A DNA stretch of 64,000 nt from Blastomussa wellsi (taxonomy: Eukaryota > Cnidaria > Anthozoa > Scleractinia > Plerogyridae), in NCBI GenBank assembly GCA_947652115.1, contig OX393561.1:31669287-31733286 (forward strand). Direction: 5' to 3'. Of the stretch, positions 11,560 through 20,814 are shown in pieces; positions within the stretch are counted from its first letter, which is position 1, and every line of letters starts with the position of its first letter. The translations under genes and the position numbers were made by a program. The notes below the pieces were generated by a model that was given only the letters and a program-made list of their open reading frames with translations, was not told the DNA's origin and ran no database searches.

Positions 11560-11700
11560 AAGAATGCCTACTTGCCAAAAATCAGCATCTTGTTTGAAAT
11601 TGCGGGTGAGATATTGTACCTTTCATGCTTCAGTGACTCCATACAAATCCTTGTAATTTTGTCTCTGTTCTAAACCGTTTCTGGTGTGATCCTTAGATTG
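11560..11700 (+). repeat. Unnamed repeat family, copy A, right half
   Basis: Continues the repeat interrupted by the LINE: CTACTTGCCAAAAATCAGC, then GTGACTCCATACAAATCC and TTTTGTCTCTGTTCTAAAC, each also found at 12172-12285 and inverted at 12286-12400. Confidence 0.75.
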
Positions 11701-11989
11701 GGTATCGAAATTGCATCGTCTAAAATTGCAGTACGTAAACGGCAAGTGAAACGAAAAAGAAACGGTCAATTTAAACTGAACAATCCGTTAGAAGGTTAAC
11801 ATTACTGGAAAGAAATAAGGTGGACCCGTTCATACCTTTCTTAGTTTCCTCGAATAGGGTGTCTTTTTTCGAGTTTGGGCCCTAAATAGGGTATCAAATT
11901 CCGTTTTCTTTATCCTTAAATAGAGTGGTAAAGTGTGACGTCACAAATATTTTTGAAATTATGGGATTCATTAAGATCTTCAGAAATTA

Positions 11990-12171
11990 CACGATGAATA
12001 TCAACGGACATCCACTGATGAAGGGCTATGCCCGAAACGTCTGGCCTCTACAGTTAAATATGGCACTTTTTATTCCTTAGGGAAAACATTGACTAGAAAT
12101 TTTCTGTGTATTAGTACAAGTGCCACGCAGCTCACGGATTTTTCTCCGCCAATTTCTTATCACGATGAATA
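11990..12171 (+). mobile_element. 160-bp insertion with hammerhead-like motif and 11-bp target duplication
   Basis: CACGATGAATA flanks the insert at 11990-12000 and 12161-12171; the body is 12001-12160. It is non-coding. Near its 5' end is a hammerhead-ribozyme-like core (12012-12044, annotated separately). It has no poly-A tail. Penelope-like elements and their derivatives carry such ribozymes, so a Penelope-related non-autonomous unit is a reasonable guess. Confidence 0.75.
12012..12044 (+). ncRNA. Hammerhead-ribozyme-like motif
   Basis: Reads stem I CCA, core CTGATGA (12015-12021), one extra A, stem II GGGC/GCCC with a UAU loop, then GAAAC, GTC and stem I TGG. The conserved CUGAUGA, GAAA and GUC elements are all present. 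The extra A before stem II and a stem III of only AC/GU (no loop, so a dimer would be needed) are departures from a textbook type I ribozyme. Activity is not demonstrated. Confidence 0.5.
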
Positions 12172-12432
12172 ATTCCTACTTGCCAAAATCAGCTTGTTAT
12201 TTCAAATTGGAGGTGAGATATTAGCCCTTTCATGCCTCAGTGACTCCATACAAATCCTTGTAATTTTGTCTCTGTTCTAAACGGTTTAGAACAGAGACAA
12301 AATTACAAGGATTTGTATGGAGTCACTGAAGCATGAAAGGTACAATATCTCACCCCCAATTTCAAACAAGATGCTAATTTTTGGCAAGTAGGCATTCTTC
12401 ATCATGTACTTTCAGAATATCTCAGTAAATCC

Positions 12433-13060
12433 CACAAAATTTTGTACAAGCATTGTTTTTGCTTTCTCTTGGGACCAATGGAAATTCCAAGAGAAACTGG
12501 AAACAATGCTTATGCAAAATTTTGGGGGGACAAACAAAGAGTATTATGGTATTTTCCGAAGTGGCCTGTTGAAGCTATAAAAGGAGTGACATCATTGTGT
12601 TACCATCAGGAGCTTTCAAAGACCTCATCTGGAAAACGTCAGGCTACATTTTTGAAGTTCTGCCCTTGTGGCATAATAGGATATCTAAACACTAAAAAAC
12701 GGTTGGACCCCAATTCGTTCAGTTTAATTGACATCTTCCTTTAAATGTTCAAGGCAAAATTTTTGCAGAAGCGAAAGAACATGGTCAATAGTAATTTTAG
12801 TGCCGTTTTAATAAAAAATGTAAACACACGTGACAGTGCCCCTTTAAAAGAATTGACTTTAAGTTTATCCAATAAACTGTTATGGGCGCCAAATCCCCTG
12901 ATCTTAGTAAGAATTGTTTTGCGGTATACTGACAGTGAAGAGAGATGTTAAAAAAGTTCCCCCCTGAGAACATTGCCAATGCAGCTATTAAGTAGCTATA
13001 ACTAGACAGGGACTTTAATGTTAATGCGGTTTTGAAGTGATACTTGTGACAGTTTGCGAT
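12433..13060. other. Intergenic with one inverted repeat
   Basis: An imperfect inverted repeat spans 12432-12525 (CACAAAATTTTGTACAAGCA against TGCTTATGCAAAATTTTG). I see no gene. Confidence 0.45.
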
Positions 13061-13190
13061 AGACTAGTATCCCATCCAGGGGGGAGTAGAAATACTCCTA
13101 GCCACCACATGCTACGGGAACCAGAGATAAGCGTCGAACTTATGAGCCACTTAGGCTCGAATGCAGACTTTTTACCTTTAGTTTACTTGT
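13061..13190 (+). repeat. SINE 3'-part fragment
   Basis: GACTAGTATCCCATC, GGGGGAGTAGAAATACTCC and the following CTAGCCACCACATG match the 3' half of the SINE at 57729-58030. The tRNA-like head is missing. Confidence 0.6.
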
Positions 13191-13404
13191 GACAGTTGCC
13201 CCTTCAAGCACCACACCACGATTAAGCCCCACCCTAGTAGTAAGTGCCACATACTGTATAACAGCAAAAAGGTTGAAGCGTGCTGCCCTGAAATATTTGT
13301 GCATCATTCATTCACAAAAAACTCAGCACTTGATCAAAGCAACATTAAACCAAATTGTTCCAGAGTCAAATTAACAAGTGAAATACAACTCAACCAGCCT
13401 CAGA

Positions 13405-13572
13405 AATAGACCAATTCCGATATATTAATATTCTAACATGTCACCGAGGCTTGGGGGAATAAAACAAAAGATTTTGCATCGAGGCTTAGGGATGGATAAA
13501 TAATTTATTTTGTTTTATTCCCCTAAGTCTCGGCACCATGTTAGAATTTTAATATATTGGAATTGGTCTATT
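13405..13572. mobile_element. Foldback MITE, 168 bp
   Basis: TIRs of about 36 bp beginning AATAGACCAATTCC and ending GGAATTGGTCTATT, with an internal GAGGCTTGGGG/CCCCTAAGTCTC pair. No target duplication was resolved. Confidence 0.75.
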
Positions 13573-13929
13573 CAGTATCCTGTCTTTCAGTTTGAAGTAG
13601 CTACATTTGTTGTTTACAAGTTGCTTGCTATCATTCAAATGTTATGATACTTTTAAAGAGTGCTTCCCTCAAATTAGCACTAAAACAAAATGACGCCGTG
13701 CTGGAACAGCACATCGAAAACCTATAAACCAATATGATTACTCACCTCCTTCAGGAGTGAGTGGAAATTTGGTAATGATGGTAAGCTATACTTCACTTTC
13801 CCTCTGTTTATCAGCCACTGCAAAAATAATTTGATCACACAAAATTAATGAAAATATTACAAAGGACTCAATCATTCTAACTATCAGACTTATATTGCAT
13901 GCAGCATCAATTTCCAGCACGGGGGGTCA

Positions 13930-14400
13930 ATAGGGGAACGGGAATCCGCCAATCCGTGCTATTTTTTTGGACAAATCTGTCTATCCGCCATTCTTTTTGT
14001 TCAAAATCCACATCCACATTCCTTGAAAACTTTCTGTGTAATAGTTTCAAAAGGACAGTAGATATTGTTTTTGATGGCAATTTTTAAAGAGGCTTTGTCT
14101 TTTTGCTTCTTTCTGTGGCAGTTCTAATGTAAAGCGGTGGTTTGGGGCTCGTCCAAACAGAAAATGGACAAAACGATAACACTGAGACAAGGGCTGAAGA
14201 TATGCCAAGGCCACGATCCGAACTTCATGGCATGCAGAGTCCATAATCCGAGCTAAAATTATCAACTAATCCGTAAATCAATCCACTGCATTTTCGAAAT
14301 CCACGAATCGGCTGAATTTTTCGCTGAAATCCGCAATCCGTGTGCTTTTTAAGGCTAAATCCGTTGATCCGCAAACCTATTCACCTACCTCTGTAAATGA
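13930..14400 (+). repeat. ATCCG-doublet repeat family, copy 2
   Basis: A body of about 470 bp with a unique core (AAGCGGTGGTTTGGGGCTCG, GCCAAGGCCACGATCCGAAC) flanked by runs of paired ATCCG pentamers, ending CTATTCACCTACCTCT. The core matches the reverse complement of 44780-45205 closely. Its identity as a transposon or satellite is unresolved. Confidence 0.75.
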
Positions 14401-15440
14401 AGTGGACCGAATTGGCCCTGAATTCTGTAATCCCGCAAAAGTCATAGCTTGCACATGCGCAAAACCGTGAATCCGCCCCTTTAAAATTACATCAACTTCA
14501 AACACCTTTACACTCACCTTGTTAAAATCAGTTATGTGGCGTCTGAACAAGCCACTGTCTCATTGATGTTACCAGATGTTACCATTGATTTTCTGCTTGC
14601 GTTTGCTTCCACAGTGTGAGTAATCTTCACAAAGTACATCTGTAACATGTGAAACTCACCAGTGACTTAAAACAAAGAACGAACAAGACAAGAAAGAACC
14701 TCGAAACAATATAGAACAGAAAAAAATAGCTCAAAAACAAAGAAAAAAGTCACAGGTTTTAAACCGAGGTAAACGTCGTCGCCATCTTGGAAAAGCATCC
14801 TGAGAGGTAGTGAAAGCCTGGAAACTAAATTGGTCCCCAGTCTCTATGAGTTTTCAGTCCAGCGAAAGCGATTCTTGATTAATCTTCAGTTTTTTTTCCA
14901 GTTCTGTCGGTAGGCAGAGTCATATCCCTACTCGGCCGTTTAATGATTAATTGACATTATGAAGTGGGTAGAATACCTGCTAAAAACGCTGAGCACAAGA
15001 TGAGTACATATCAGCTATTTCTATTATCATATGGCAGGTATATATATTTAGTTCAGATCATCTGGCTCCCTTACGGGTATTCTTCCTTGAAGAAAGCGCT
15101 TTACGTGTCATTCTTGCCCGTGATGATGATTCCAAGGATTGGCTGTGGCGGTTGTGAAATGGACAAATTGATCTCACGCCTCACAGGTTGAAATAAAAAA
15201 TAACCGTGAATCAGCACGAAGAACGAGTACCTTATTATGTGTTCTCCTTTGCACTTTTATAAGCCTTACAGTGTGGAAATTTAGTCTACCAGAGTTTAGT
15301 TTACCAGATCCACGTGTTAACACAGAGAGACTTAATAAATGCTTTGTAAATAGATGTCTTTTTAATTCTAAATAGATTGTAGTTCACTTAGATAGTTCAA
15401 TTTTCATTTATAATGGATCTTGTAAGTTTTAACGTTTGAA
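14401..15440. other. Intergenic, nothing recognised
   Basis: About 1 kb without a supported gene or paired repeat. Confidence 0.4.
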
Positions 15441-15455
15441 ACCTCGAATAAAGAA

Positions 15456-15458
<3 letters not shown>

Positions 15459-15519
<61 letters not shown>

Positions 15520-15550
15520 ATTATTATTATTATTATTATTGTTATTATTA
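15459..15550 (+). repeat. (ATT)n microsatellite
   Basis: About 90 bp of TTA/ATT repeats with two interruptions. The poly-Asn and poly-Ile open frames here are artefacts of it. Confidence 0.95.
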
Positions 15551-15944
15551 ATTCCGTCTTGACCTTTGACATTGACTACCCAGAACAATATCGTAGCTTG
15601 TTTCGAACCTGCATTTGTCTCTCGGCTCCGCATCGAGATTCTCAAGAAACAAAAAAGCTGTTTCCCACGGGACCAGTCGTACAGGGGGAATCTCCAGCAC
15701 GGTTCACGGGCGGAAATAATAACGAATCAGGGATATAAAATTTCATTTTCCCGAATCGCGAAAATAATTATAAGAGAGTTACTTACTCGTATATCCTGCT
15801 CTTACGTAAAAAAAAAGTTGCAAAGAATTGCCACAGGAAGAATGAGCCATTTAACTGTCCTAAGACACACATGCGAAGCACTAAAACCATCTTAGACAGC
15901 TCTCATGCAGTTTATGAGGGTCCCTTATACCTGTTCTGCTGAAA

Positions 15945-16455
15945 ACAGTTTCACGCAAAAATAATTGGCCTTTTCACGCTTCACGAAAAAGTTGAGAAAC
16001 AGTTCACGGAAAAAGCCAAGCAATCACGTTTCACGTAAAAATGCAAAGACTAAAAAAAAGTGTGTCACATGGAAATACAAATTCTGTTCACGTTTCGCAA
16101 GTCACTGCAAAAATGTATTTAAACATTTTACCTCACATTACTGAATGCAATCTTTTCAGACTCCGTTCTTGTCGTCATAAAAAAGCAACCAAAAGACATA
16201 TGGATAGGCCGTGCTCTCTTTCTTTTTTAAGGGCGCTAAAATCTCCAAAAAAGTGAAAAATTATTCCCGCAAAAGTCGTTGGTTCACAAATCACGCGTAA
16301 GTAAATGCATATTTCACGGATCACGAAATAATAGAAAACCAGTTTCCCGAGGACGGGAAAATGTAGATTCACGAATCACGGAAAAAATAAATACTCATTC
16401 ACGCTTCACGCAAAGCAAAATGCCCATTCACGCGTCACGAGAAAAGTATAGGGGA
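15945..16455 (+). repeat. TTCACG-doublet degenerate repeat tract
   Basis: At least a dozen paired TCACG pentamers (for example TTCACGCTTCACG, ATCACGTTTCACG, TTCACGGATCACG) each followed by an A-rich run. A smaller patch follows at 16817-16895. The spacing is irregular, so it is not a simple satellite. No protein or RNA gene is evident. Confidence 0.7.
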
Positions 16456-16663
16456 CCCTCGTTTATGGCATTTTCCGATGCCTTATAATTAGGAGACTTT
16501 ACGGTACGAGTCGTACTTGACATTTTCATAGTCTTCGTAAATCTTCAAGTCGACTTACGACTCAATATCATGTGGAATAAATATAACTAATTAGGCGTTT
16601 TGTTGTGCAGTATCTCTGGGTAGTTTTATACAAACGAGTAAAAATACTCAGTGATACTACACA

Positions 16664-16699
<36 letters not shown>

Positions 16700-16989
16700 T
16701 CAAATTGCTATGTGTGGGCGAATTTCTAACCGGTTCTCTGGAGTACAAATACCGCGTGATATTTGTACTCGTTTTGGGCGTTATTTGTCCTCTACAAAGC
16801 ACATTTGGATAATACTTTGGGTCACGGGTCACGAAGAATAATTTATTAAATCCACGTTTCACGGAAAATGAAATTAGCTAATCACGGATCACGAGAATAC
16901 TCCTGTACGACCATTTATCACGGCAAGGTCACCCCAAACCTCGTTTTCTTACAAAGGCACTCGTATAATTATATACGAAAACCTTACTT
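16456..16989. other. Intergenic with small inverted repeat
   Basis: TTAGGCGTTTTGTTGTGTAG-like and inverted ACAACAAAACGTCTAATAA sequences pair between 16589 and 16678, a probable short foldback. I see no gene. Confidence 0.45.
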
Positions 16990-18350
16990 GGGTTATACTT
17001 TGCCTATAACCCCCCAAATTTTCGGTTGAAACCGCCATTTTTTATGAATTTTCAAAGTCGCGAAAAATCGCTCTTTGGTAAAGCATGACCGAGTCAAAGA
17101 ATCGGTCAAAAGGATCTGGGTCCAGCACATTTTGTGACGTCATTCCAGGCCATCGATCGCAAGCGCAGTGTGAGTTGTTGTGGCTTCGTTCTGAGCTTTA
17201 AAATGCGTTTAAAATTGTGAGTGCCGATCATGTTCTCGGCGGTGTACGCTAAACACTTCAGCGAACAAATTTCATGGCCAGGTCTGGTCGATCGGCGAGT
17301 CTACAGCGAAGAACGAGTAAAGATGAAATTAGAGTTTCGATCTATCTTCAATAATTCAAGGCTTCAACCCCTTGCTTCGCACGGCTTCCAGAATTTTCGT
17401 AGAATTCAAGGTAATTTATTCTTGCCGATTCGAAATATTATCTTTGTTTAAATGTATCAAGCGATTTTTGTGAGAGCTACTGATTCGACAGACTGCGTGT
17501 TAAATTTGCTAAATCTATTTACACGCACAATGCGAACGATCGACTCCATGTCGCGGCGCTTCGCATTTGCTTGAATATTCTGATCTGGTGGATACTGGAA
17601 ATAATTTATTCGTGAGTCCAGACATTCGAACTTTGCAGAATGGCCGTGCAAATAGTCAAGCCAAGTCACTGTATTTTATTTTTTCTTTAAACGTTTAGAG
17701 CGATTCGGTCTATAATTTAGCTGTTTATGTAAAGGTCAGCCGGTGTGTAGGTCATTGTCTACAAAACTACGCCACATCAACTAGCGTCTATAAGGGCTCC
17801 CAAGTTTGGAATGTTTAACAAATTTGCCGATAATCTTCCCCTACATCATCCTTTATATTACATTTTTTACCTCAAGTTGTGAGGAATTCTTTATGCCAAT
17901 AGCAAGTCTTTGAACGGGAGGTTGCGTGATCTATTTATGTGCGCTGAGCTCGATCAGTAAAAGGGACGCACAGACTGAGTGAATGCTCAGCAAATTAGTC
18001 GGAATAAAATCACCAGCACCCATTACAATCGCGTAATACACATGTACATCTAAACGAACGTATAAACAGTTATTTCATTGACATTGTGCGAAAATTCTGC
18101 ACTGTCCATCCAGCTCTACTCACCTTGGTCCATATGCTTTCTTGTTCAAAACTGCCGCCAATGTCCTGGAATGACGTCACCAACCCCAGACTCCTCGTAA
18201 CCCGGTGGTGTGTCAAATAATTCCGTCTTCAAAAATTCATAAAAAATCGCCGTTTTTACCAAAAGTAAACATTTTTGCGGCGTTTTGCTCCATGTAATGC
18301 AAAGATTTAAGCTGGTCAAAAAAATGTTTGGGGTTATAGGAACTTTAACC
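16990..18350. mobile_element. Non-autonomous DNA transposon with long diverged TIRs
   Basis: The left end (CTATAACCCCCCAAATTTT, then CCATTTTTTATGAATTTT and GTGACGTCATTCCAGG) is repeated in reverse at the right end (down from GGGGTTATAGG near 18340). The arms are about 170-190 bp and imperfect. The 1.36-kb body has no transposase ORF. Superfamily and target duplication are unresolved. Confidence 0.65.
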
Positions 18351-18384
18351 ATATCGACTCATTATCGAAAAAAATTGCCGCTGG

Positions 18385-18838
18385 TATTGGAGCTTTAAAC
18401 GTATCAGACACTGTGTACCTCCTGCAACTCTACAGTGTCTATCGGGGTATCGTTCAATCGCACTTTGATTATTGTAACTCTATTATGACTCCAAAACCGC
18501 GCTGCTCGCGTCCTTACTTACTCAAATTATGAGCTTATGAAAATGTTAGGATGGAAAAATCTTGAAACACAGCGTCAAATTCACAAAGCTCAAATGGTTT
18601 ATAAATCTTTAAATGGCCTTGCACCTAATTACTTGTCTTCTAAATTTATACAACGCAGCGATATTATTACGTCCTATAATCTTTGTGATTCCGAGAATAA
18701 ACTTGCTGTTCCCTTACCACGCACCAATTACTATAAAAATCGTTTTAGCTATAGCGGCACAGGGAGCAGAGGAGTTATACTTGAAACATCAATAAAAGAA
18801 ACGTCTTACCTTCGTTCTTGTATTTATTCTCTTAGTTA
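18385..18838 (+). mobile_element. LINE fragment (RT C-terminus)
   Basis: A 5'-truncated non-LTR remnant. It encodes a VYRGIVQSHFDYCNS-like block, then after two stops an open frame (18537-18836) with AQMVYKSLNGLAPNYLSS, SENKLAVPLPRTNYYKNRFS and GTGSRGVI. These are characteristic of the post-RT region of CR1/L2/jockey-type elements. It is not functional. Confidence 0.8.
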
Positions 18839-19654
18839 AAACCTCATTTACGAACCAAACATACGTATTCATTTGCGATCGATCGTTTCGAACCGCCATC
18901 ATTCTGAATAGTGTCGACCGCTGTGCACTCAGCTGGACGAACTGTGGGCGCCAAAGACGCCACAGCAGTAAGAATAGAGACAAGGGATGAAACAGATTTC
19001 GTCGAATTTTCGTCCCCCAATAACTCGCTACATATTCAACAAACGAGCCCCAGTTTTTGGATTAGGAATAGTATTTACGTCATCTTTAAGCTACCTAAAC
19101 CATTACGATGAAAGGATTCATGAAACAGGCCTTTGACGATCGCTCATTTCGTGTTGACAGTTGGCTTTTCGCACGATGTGCACCGCAACATACTGGTGGC
19201 GGAAGTACGTAATATGAGGTGTCATGCGCTTGACCGGAAGCCAACAACAACAACAATTTATTTCAGTATTCCCATATATGGTATATGAATGAGACTTCCG
19301 CCACCAGTATGTCGAGGTTCACATTCGACGAGTCACGTGGTACTATGTTTCATCCCTTGTCCCAATTATTTTCGGCTTGATGGTTTTCCAAACTTTCTTA
19401 CCCATAGTGCTCCGCTGGCGCGCTTCCCGGTAAAGCATTGCCGGTTTGCAACGAATCCCATGTTTGATGACCAAACAGAAGAGGCTAGCCGTAAATCTTT
19501 TCTTCATGTCATCCAACATGGCGCCGATGGCGTCACTTGCAAACCAAGAATAAAAACAGTATAGAACAAGAACGTAACTCTAGATAATTATATTTTTCTC
19601 ACGCGATTGGTTTAAACTGGTTTATACACTACTTTAGCTACGTCTGACGGTTAT
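18839..19654. other. Intergenic with nested inverted repeats
   Basis: CATACTGGTGGCGGAAGT and its reverse complement lie at about 19180 and 19290. Outside them GACAAGGGATGAAAC and GTTTCATCCCTTGTC pair (about 18981 and 19347). This suggests an old foldback element. I see no gene. Confidence 0.5.
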
Positions 19655-19915
19655 CAATTTTTATATAATAACAAAATCAATGCGCGCGCTCTGATTGGTC
19701 AATCAGCTATGGTTTATTGTGCCGGTAAACCCATGGAAAAATCGCGCGTCTTCTGAATTATTATATAAAAACAATAGACCACACTTTCAATGGGTTTATA
19801 GTGGTAACAACCCACTTGGGATGTTTGGGAGAACACTCGAAAGTTTCGTGTTCTCCTAAACATCCCGAGTGGGTTATTACCCCTATGAAGTCATAGAAAG
19901 TGTGGTCTATTGCTT
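19655..19915. mobile_element. Foldback MITE (CAATAGACC...GGTCTATTG family)
   Basis: A leader with GCGCGCGCTCTGATTGGTCA is followed by a hairpin whose arms (19772 onward and up to 19912) contain AATAGACCACACTTTC and GGGATGTTTGGGAGAACAC. It is closely related to the copy at 21554-21865. It lies 3' of the stop codon of gene A. Confidence 0.75.
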
Positions 19916-20277
19916 AAGTAACATTTAATTTTACGTTCGCATATAATTGTGAAACTATGTAGAACATAATAGCGAAGGTAATGAACTGAATTCAGCTCCA
20001 AAGACGTTACCCTGACTTTTTACAATTTAACCGAGATCTATAGAGCCAGACAGAGCGCCCTTTAGAATTTCAATTTTAAGACACAAGCACACTGAACACA
20101 AACGACTATGATTGCCTTAAAAATAGGCAGGGATATTTATCCATGGACATGCACTATCTGTTCCTCACGACCAAAACACAATTTTCCTCAAGAGAAAGTT
20201 TGTAGATAAACATTTAAGGTCCATAAAAGACTGATTGTTACACATAAACATGTTGTTGAGAGTTGCTCACTGTTATT

Positions 20278-20814
20278 TTAAAAAATGTCCAAACTTGATT
20301 TTTTATTAACCACGCCGTGCTTGTCATCCATTGACTCCAATGCTTCAGTGGCCTGAAGGCGAGTCCACATCTGGTCACTCACCCTACGATATTCGCCAGC
20401 AAGCACCCTTGGTGCTTGCACAGTATTGGCTGCAAAGGCGGGAGCTTTAGGAGTAAAACACTCATGCTTCCTCAGAATTTCCTCAGATCGCCGACTAGAC
20501 TCAATCTGAACCCTTTTGTTTGCCAAACTTGCCTTTACTTTTCTATTCCTTTCCATGTCTTCAATCAACTTCTTTTGTTGAATATTTTGCATTTCGAGAT
20601 TTTTCACTGCCAACGACAAATCTCGATTTTCCTCGCGGCAATCAGCCACAGATTCTGTCAGCTTTTGAACAGCTTCCTGCATTTGGTGGAATTGTTGTCG
20701 CAGATCTTTCATGCTGTCGAGCTCTTGTTTCGTAGCAACAAGTGAAGACCATGTCAGTTCCAAATGATCATCTACGCTCGCCTCTACGTGATCATTAAGA
20801 TGAGCTCTCTTATC
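20278..20814 (-). CDS. Gene A exon 7: coiled coil and stop
   Basis: Starts after ATATAG with DKRAHLNDHVEASVDDHLEL, homologous at its start to exon 7 of B and C. It continues with heptad-rich Leu/Glu/Gln sequence (LTESVADCREENRDLSLAVK) and a less structured tail ending SSLDIF and TAA. It is 34 codons longer than exon 7 of B. Confidence 0.88.
   Translation of the reverse strand, partial: DKRAHLNDHVEASVDDHLELTWSSLVATKQELDSMKDLRQQFHQMQEAVQKLTESVADCREENRDLSLAVKNLEMQNIQQKKLIEDMERNRKVKASLANKRVQIESSRRSEEILRKHECFTPKAPAFAANTVQAPRVLAGEYRRVSDQMWTRLQATEALESMDDKHGVVNKKSSLDIF

Larger units (their letters stand above)
8411..11569 (-). mobile_element. RTE-like LINE with 10-bp target duplication
   Basis: Non-LTR retrotransposon on the minus strand. 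It is flanked by the identical 10-mer AAGAATGCCT at 8411-8420 and 11560-11569. Its 3' end is a short (TAAG)n tail directly overlapping the ORF stop, with virtually no 3' UTR, as in RTE-type elements. The body (8421-11559) is 3.14 kb. It encodes an APE endonuclease followed by a reverse transcriptase in one reading frame, broken by a single TAA at 10172-10174. It sits inside an older repeat, whose uninterrupted relatives show the pre-insertion sequence. The clade assignment is inferred from layout and tail. Confidence 0.9.
11850..12432. repeat. Same repeat family, copies B and C in head-to-head palindrome
   Basis: Copy B (11850-12000 plus 12172-12282) has GTGACGTCACAAATA and AAATTATGGGATTC, then the ACTTGCCAAAATCAG block. 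Copy C (12284-12432) is the reverse complement, so about 113-bp arms meet at TTCTAAACGGTTTAGAA. Copy B is split by the 160-bp insertion at 12001-12160. Confidence 0.8.

Noticed and set aside
11264..11656. 130-codon plus-strand ORF
   Set aside because: Antisense to the LINE endonuclease and runs across the LINE boundary.
15397..15738. Open frames with long poly-Asn or poly-Ile runs
   Set aside because: They are translations of the (ATT)n microsatellite.
15945..16455. Possible CRISPR-like array (repeated TTCACG words)
   Set aside because: Repeats are pentamer doublets with irregular spacing and no conserved full-length repeat; the genome is animal.
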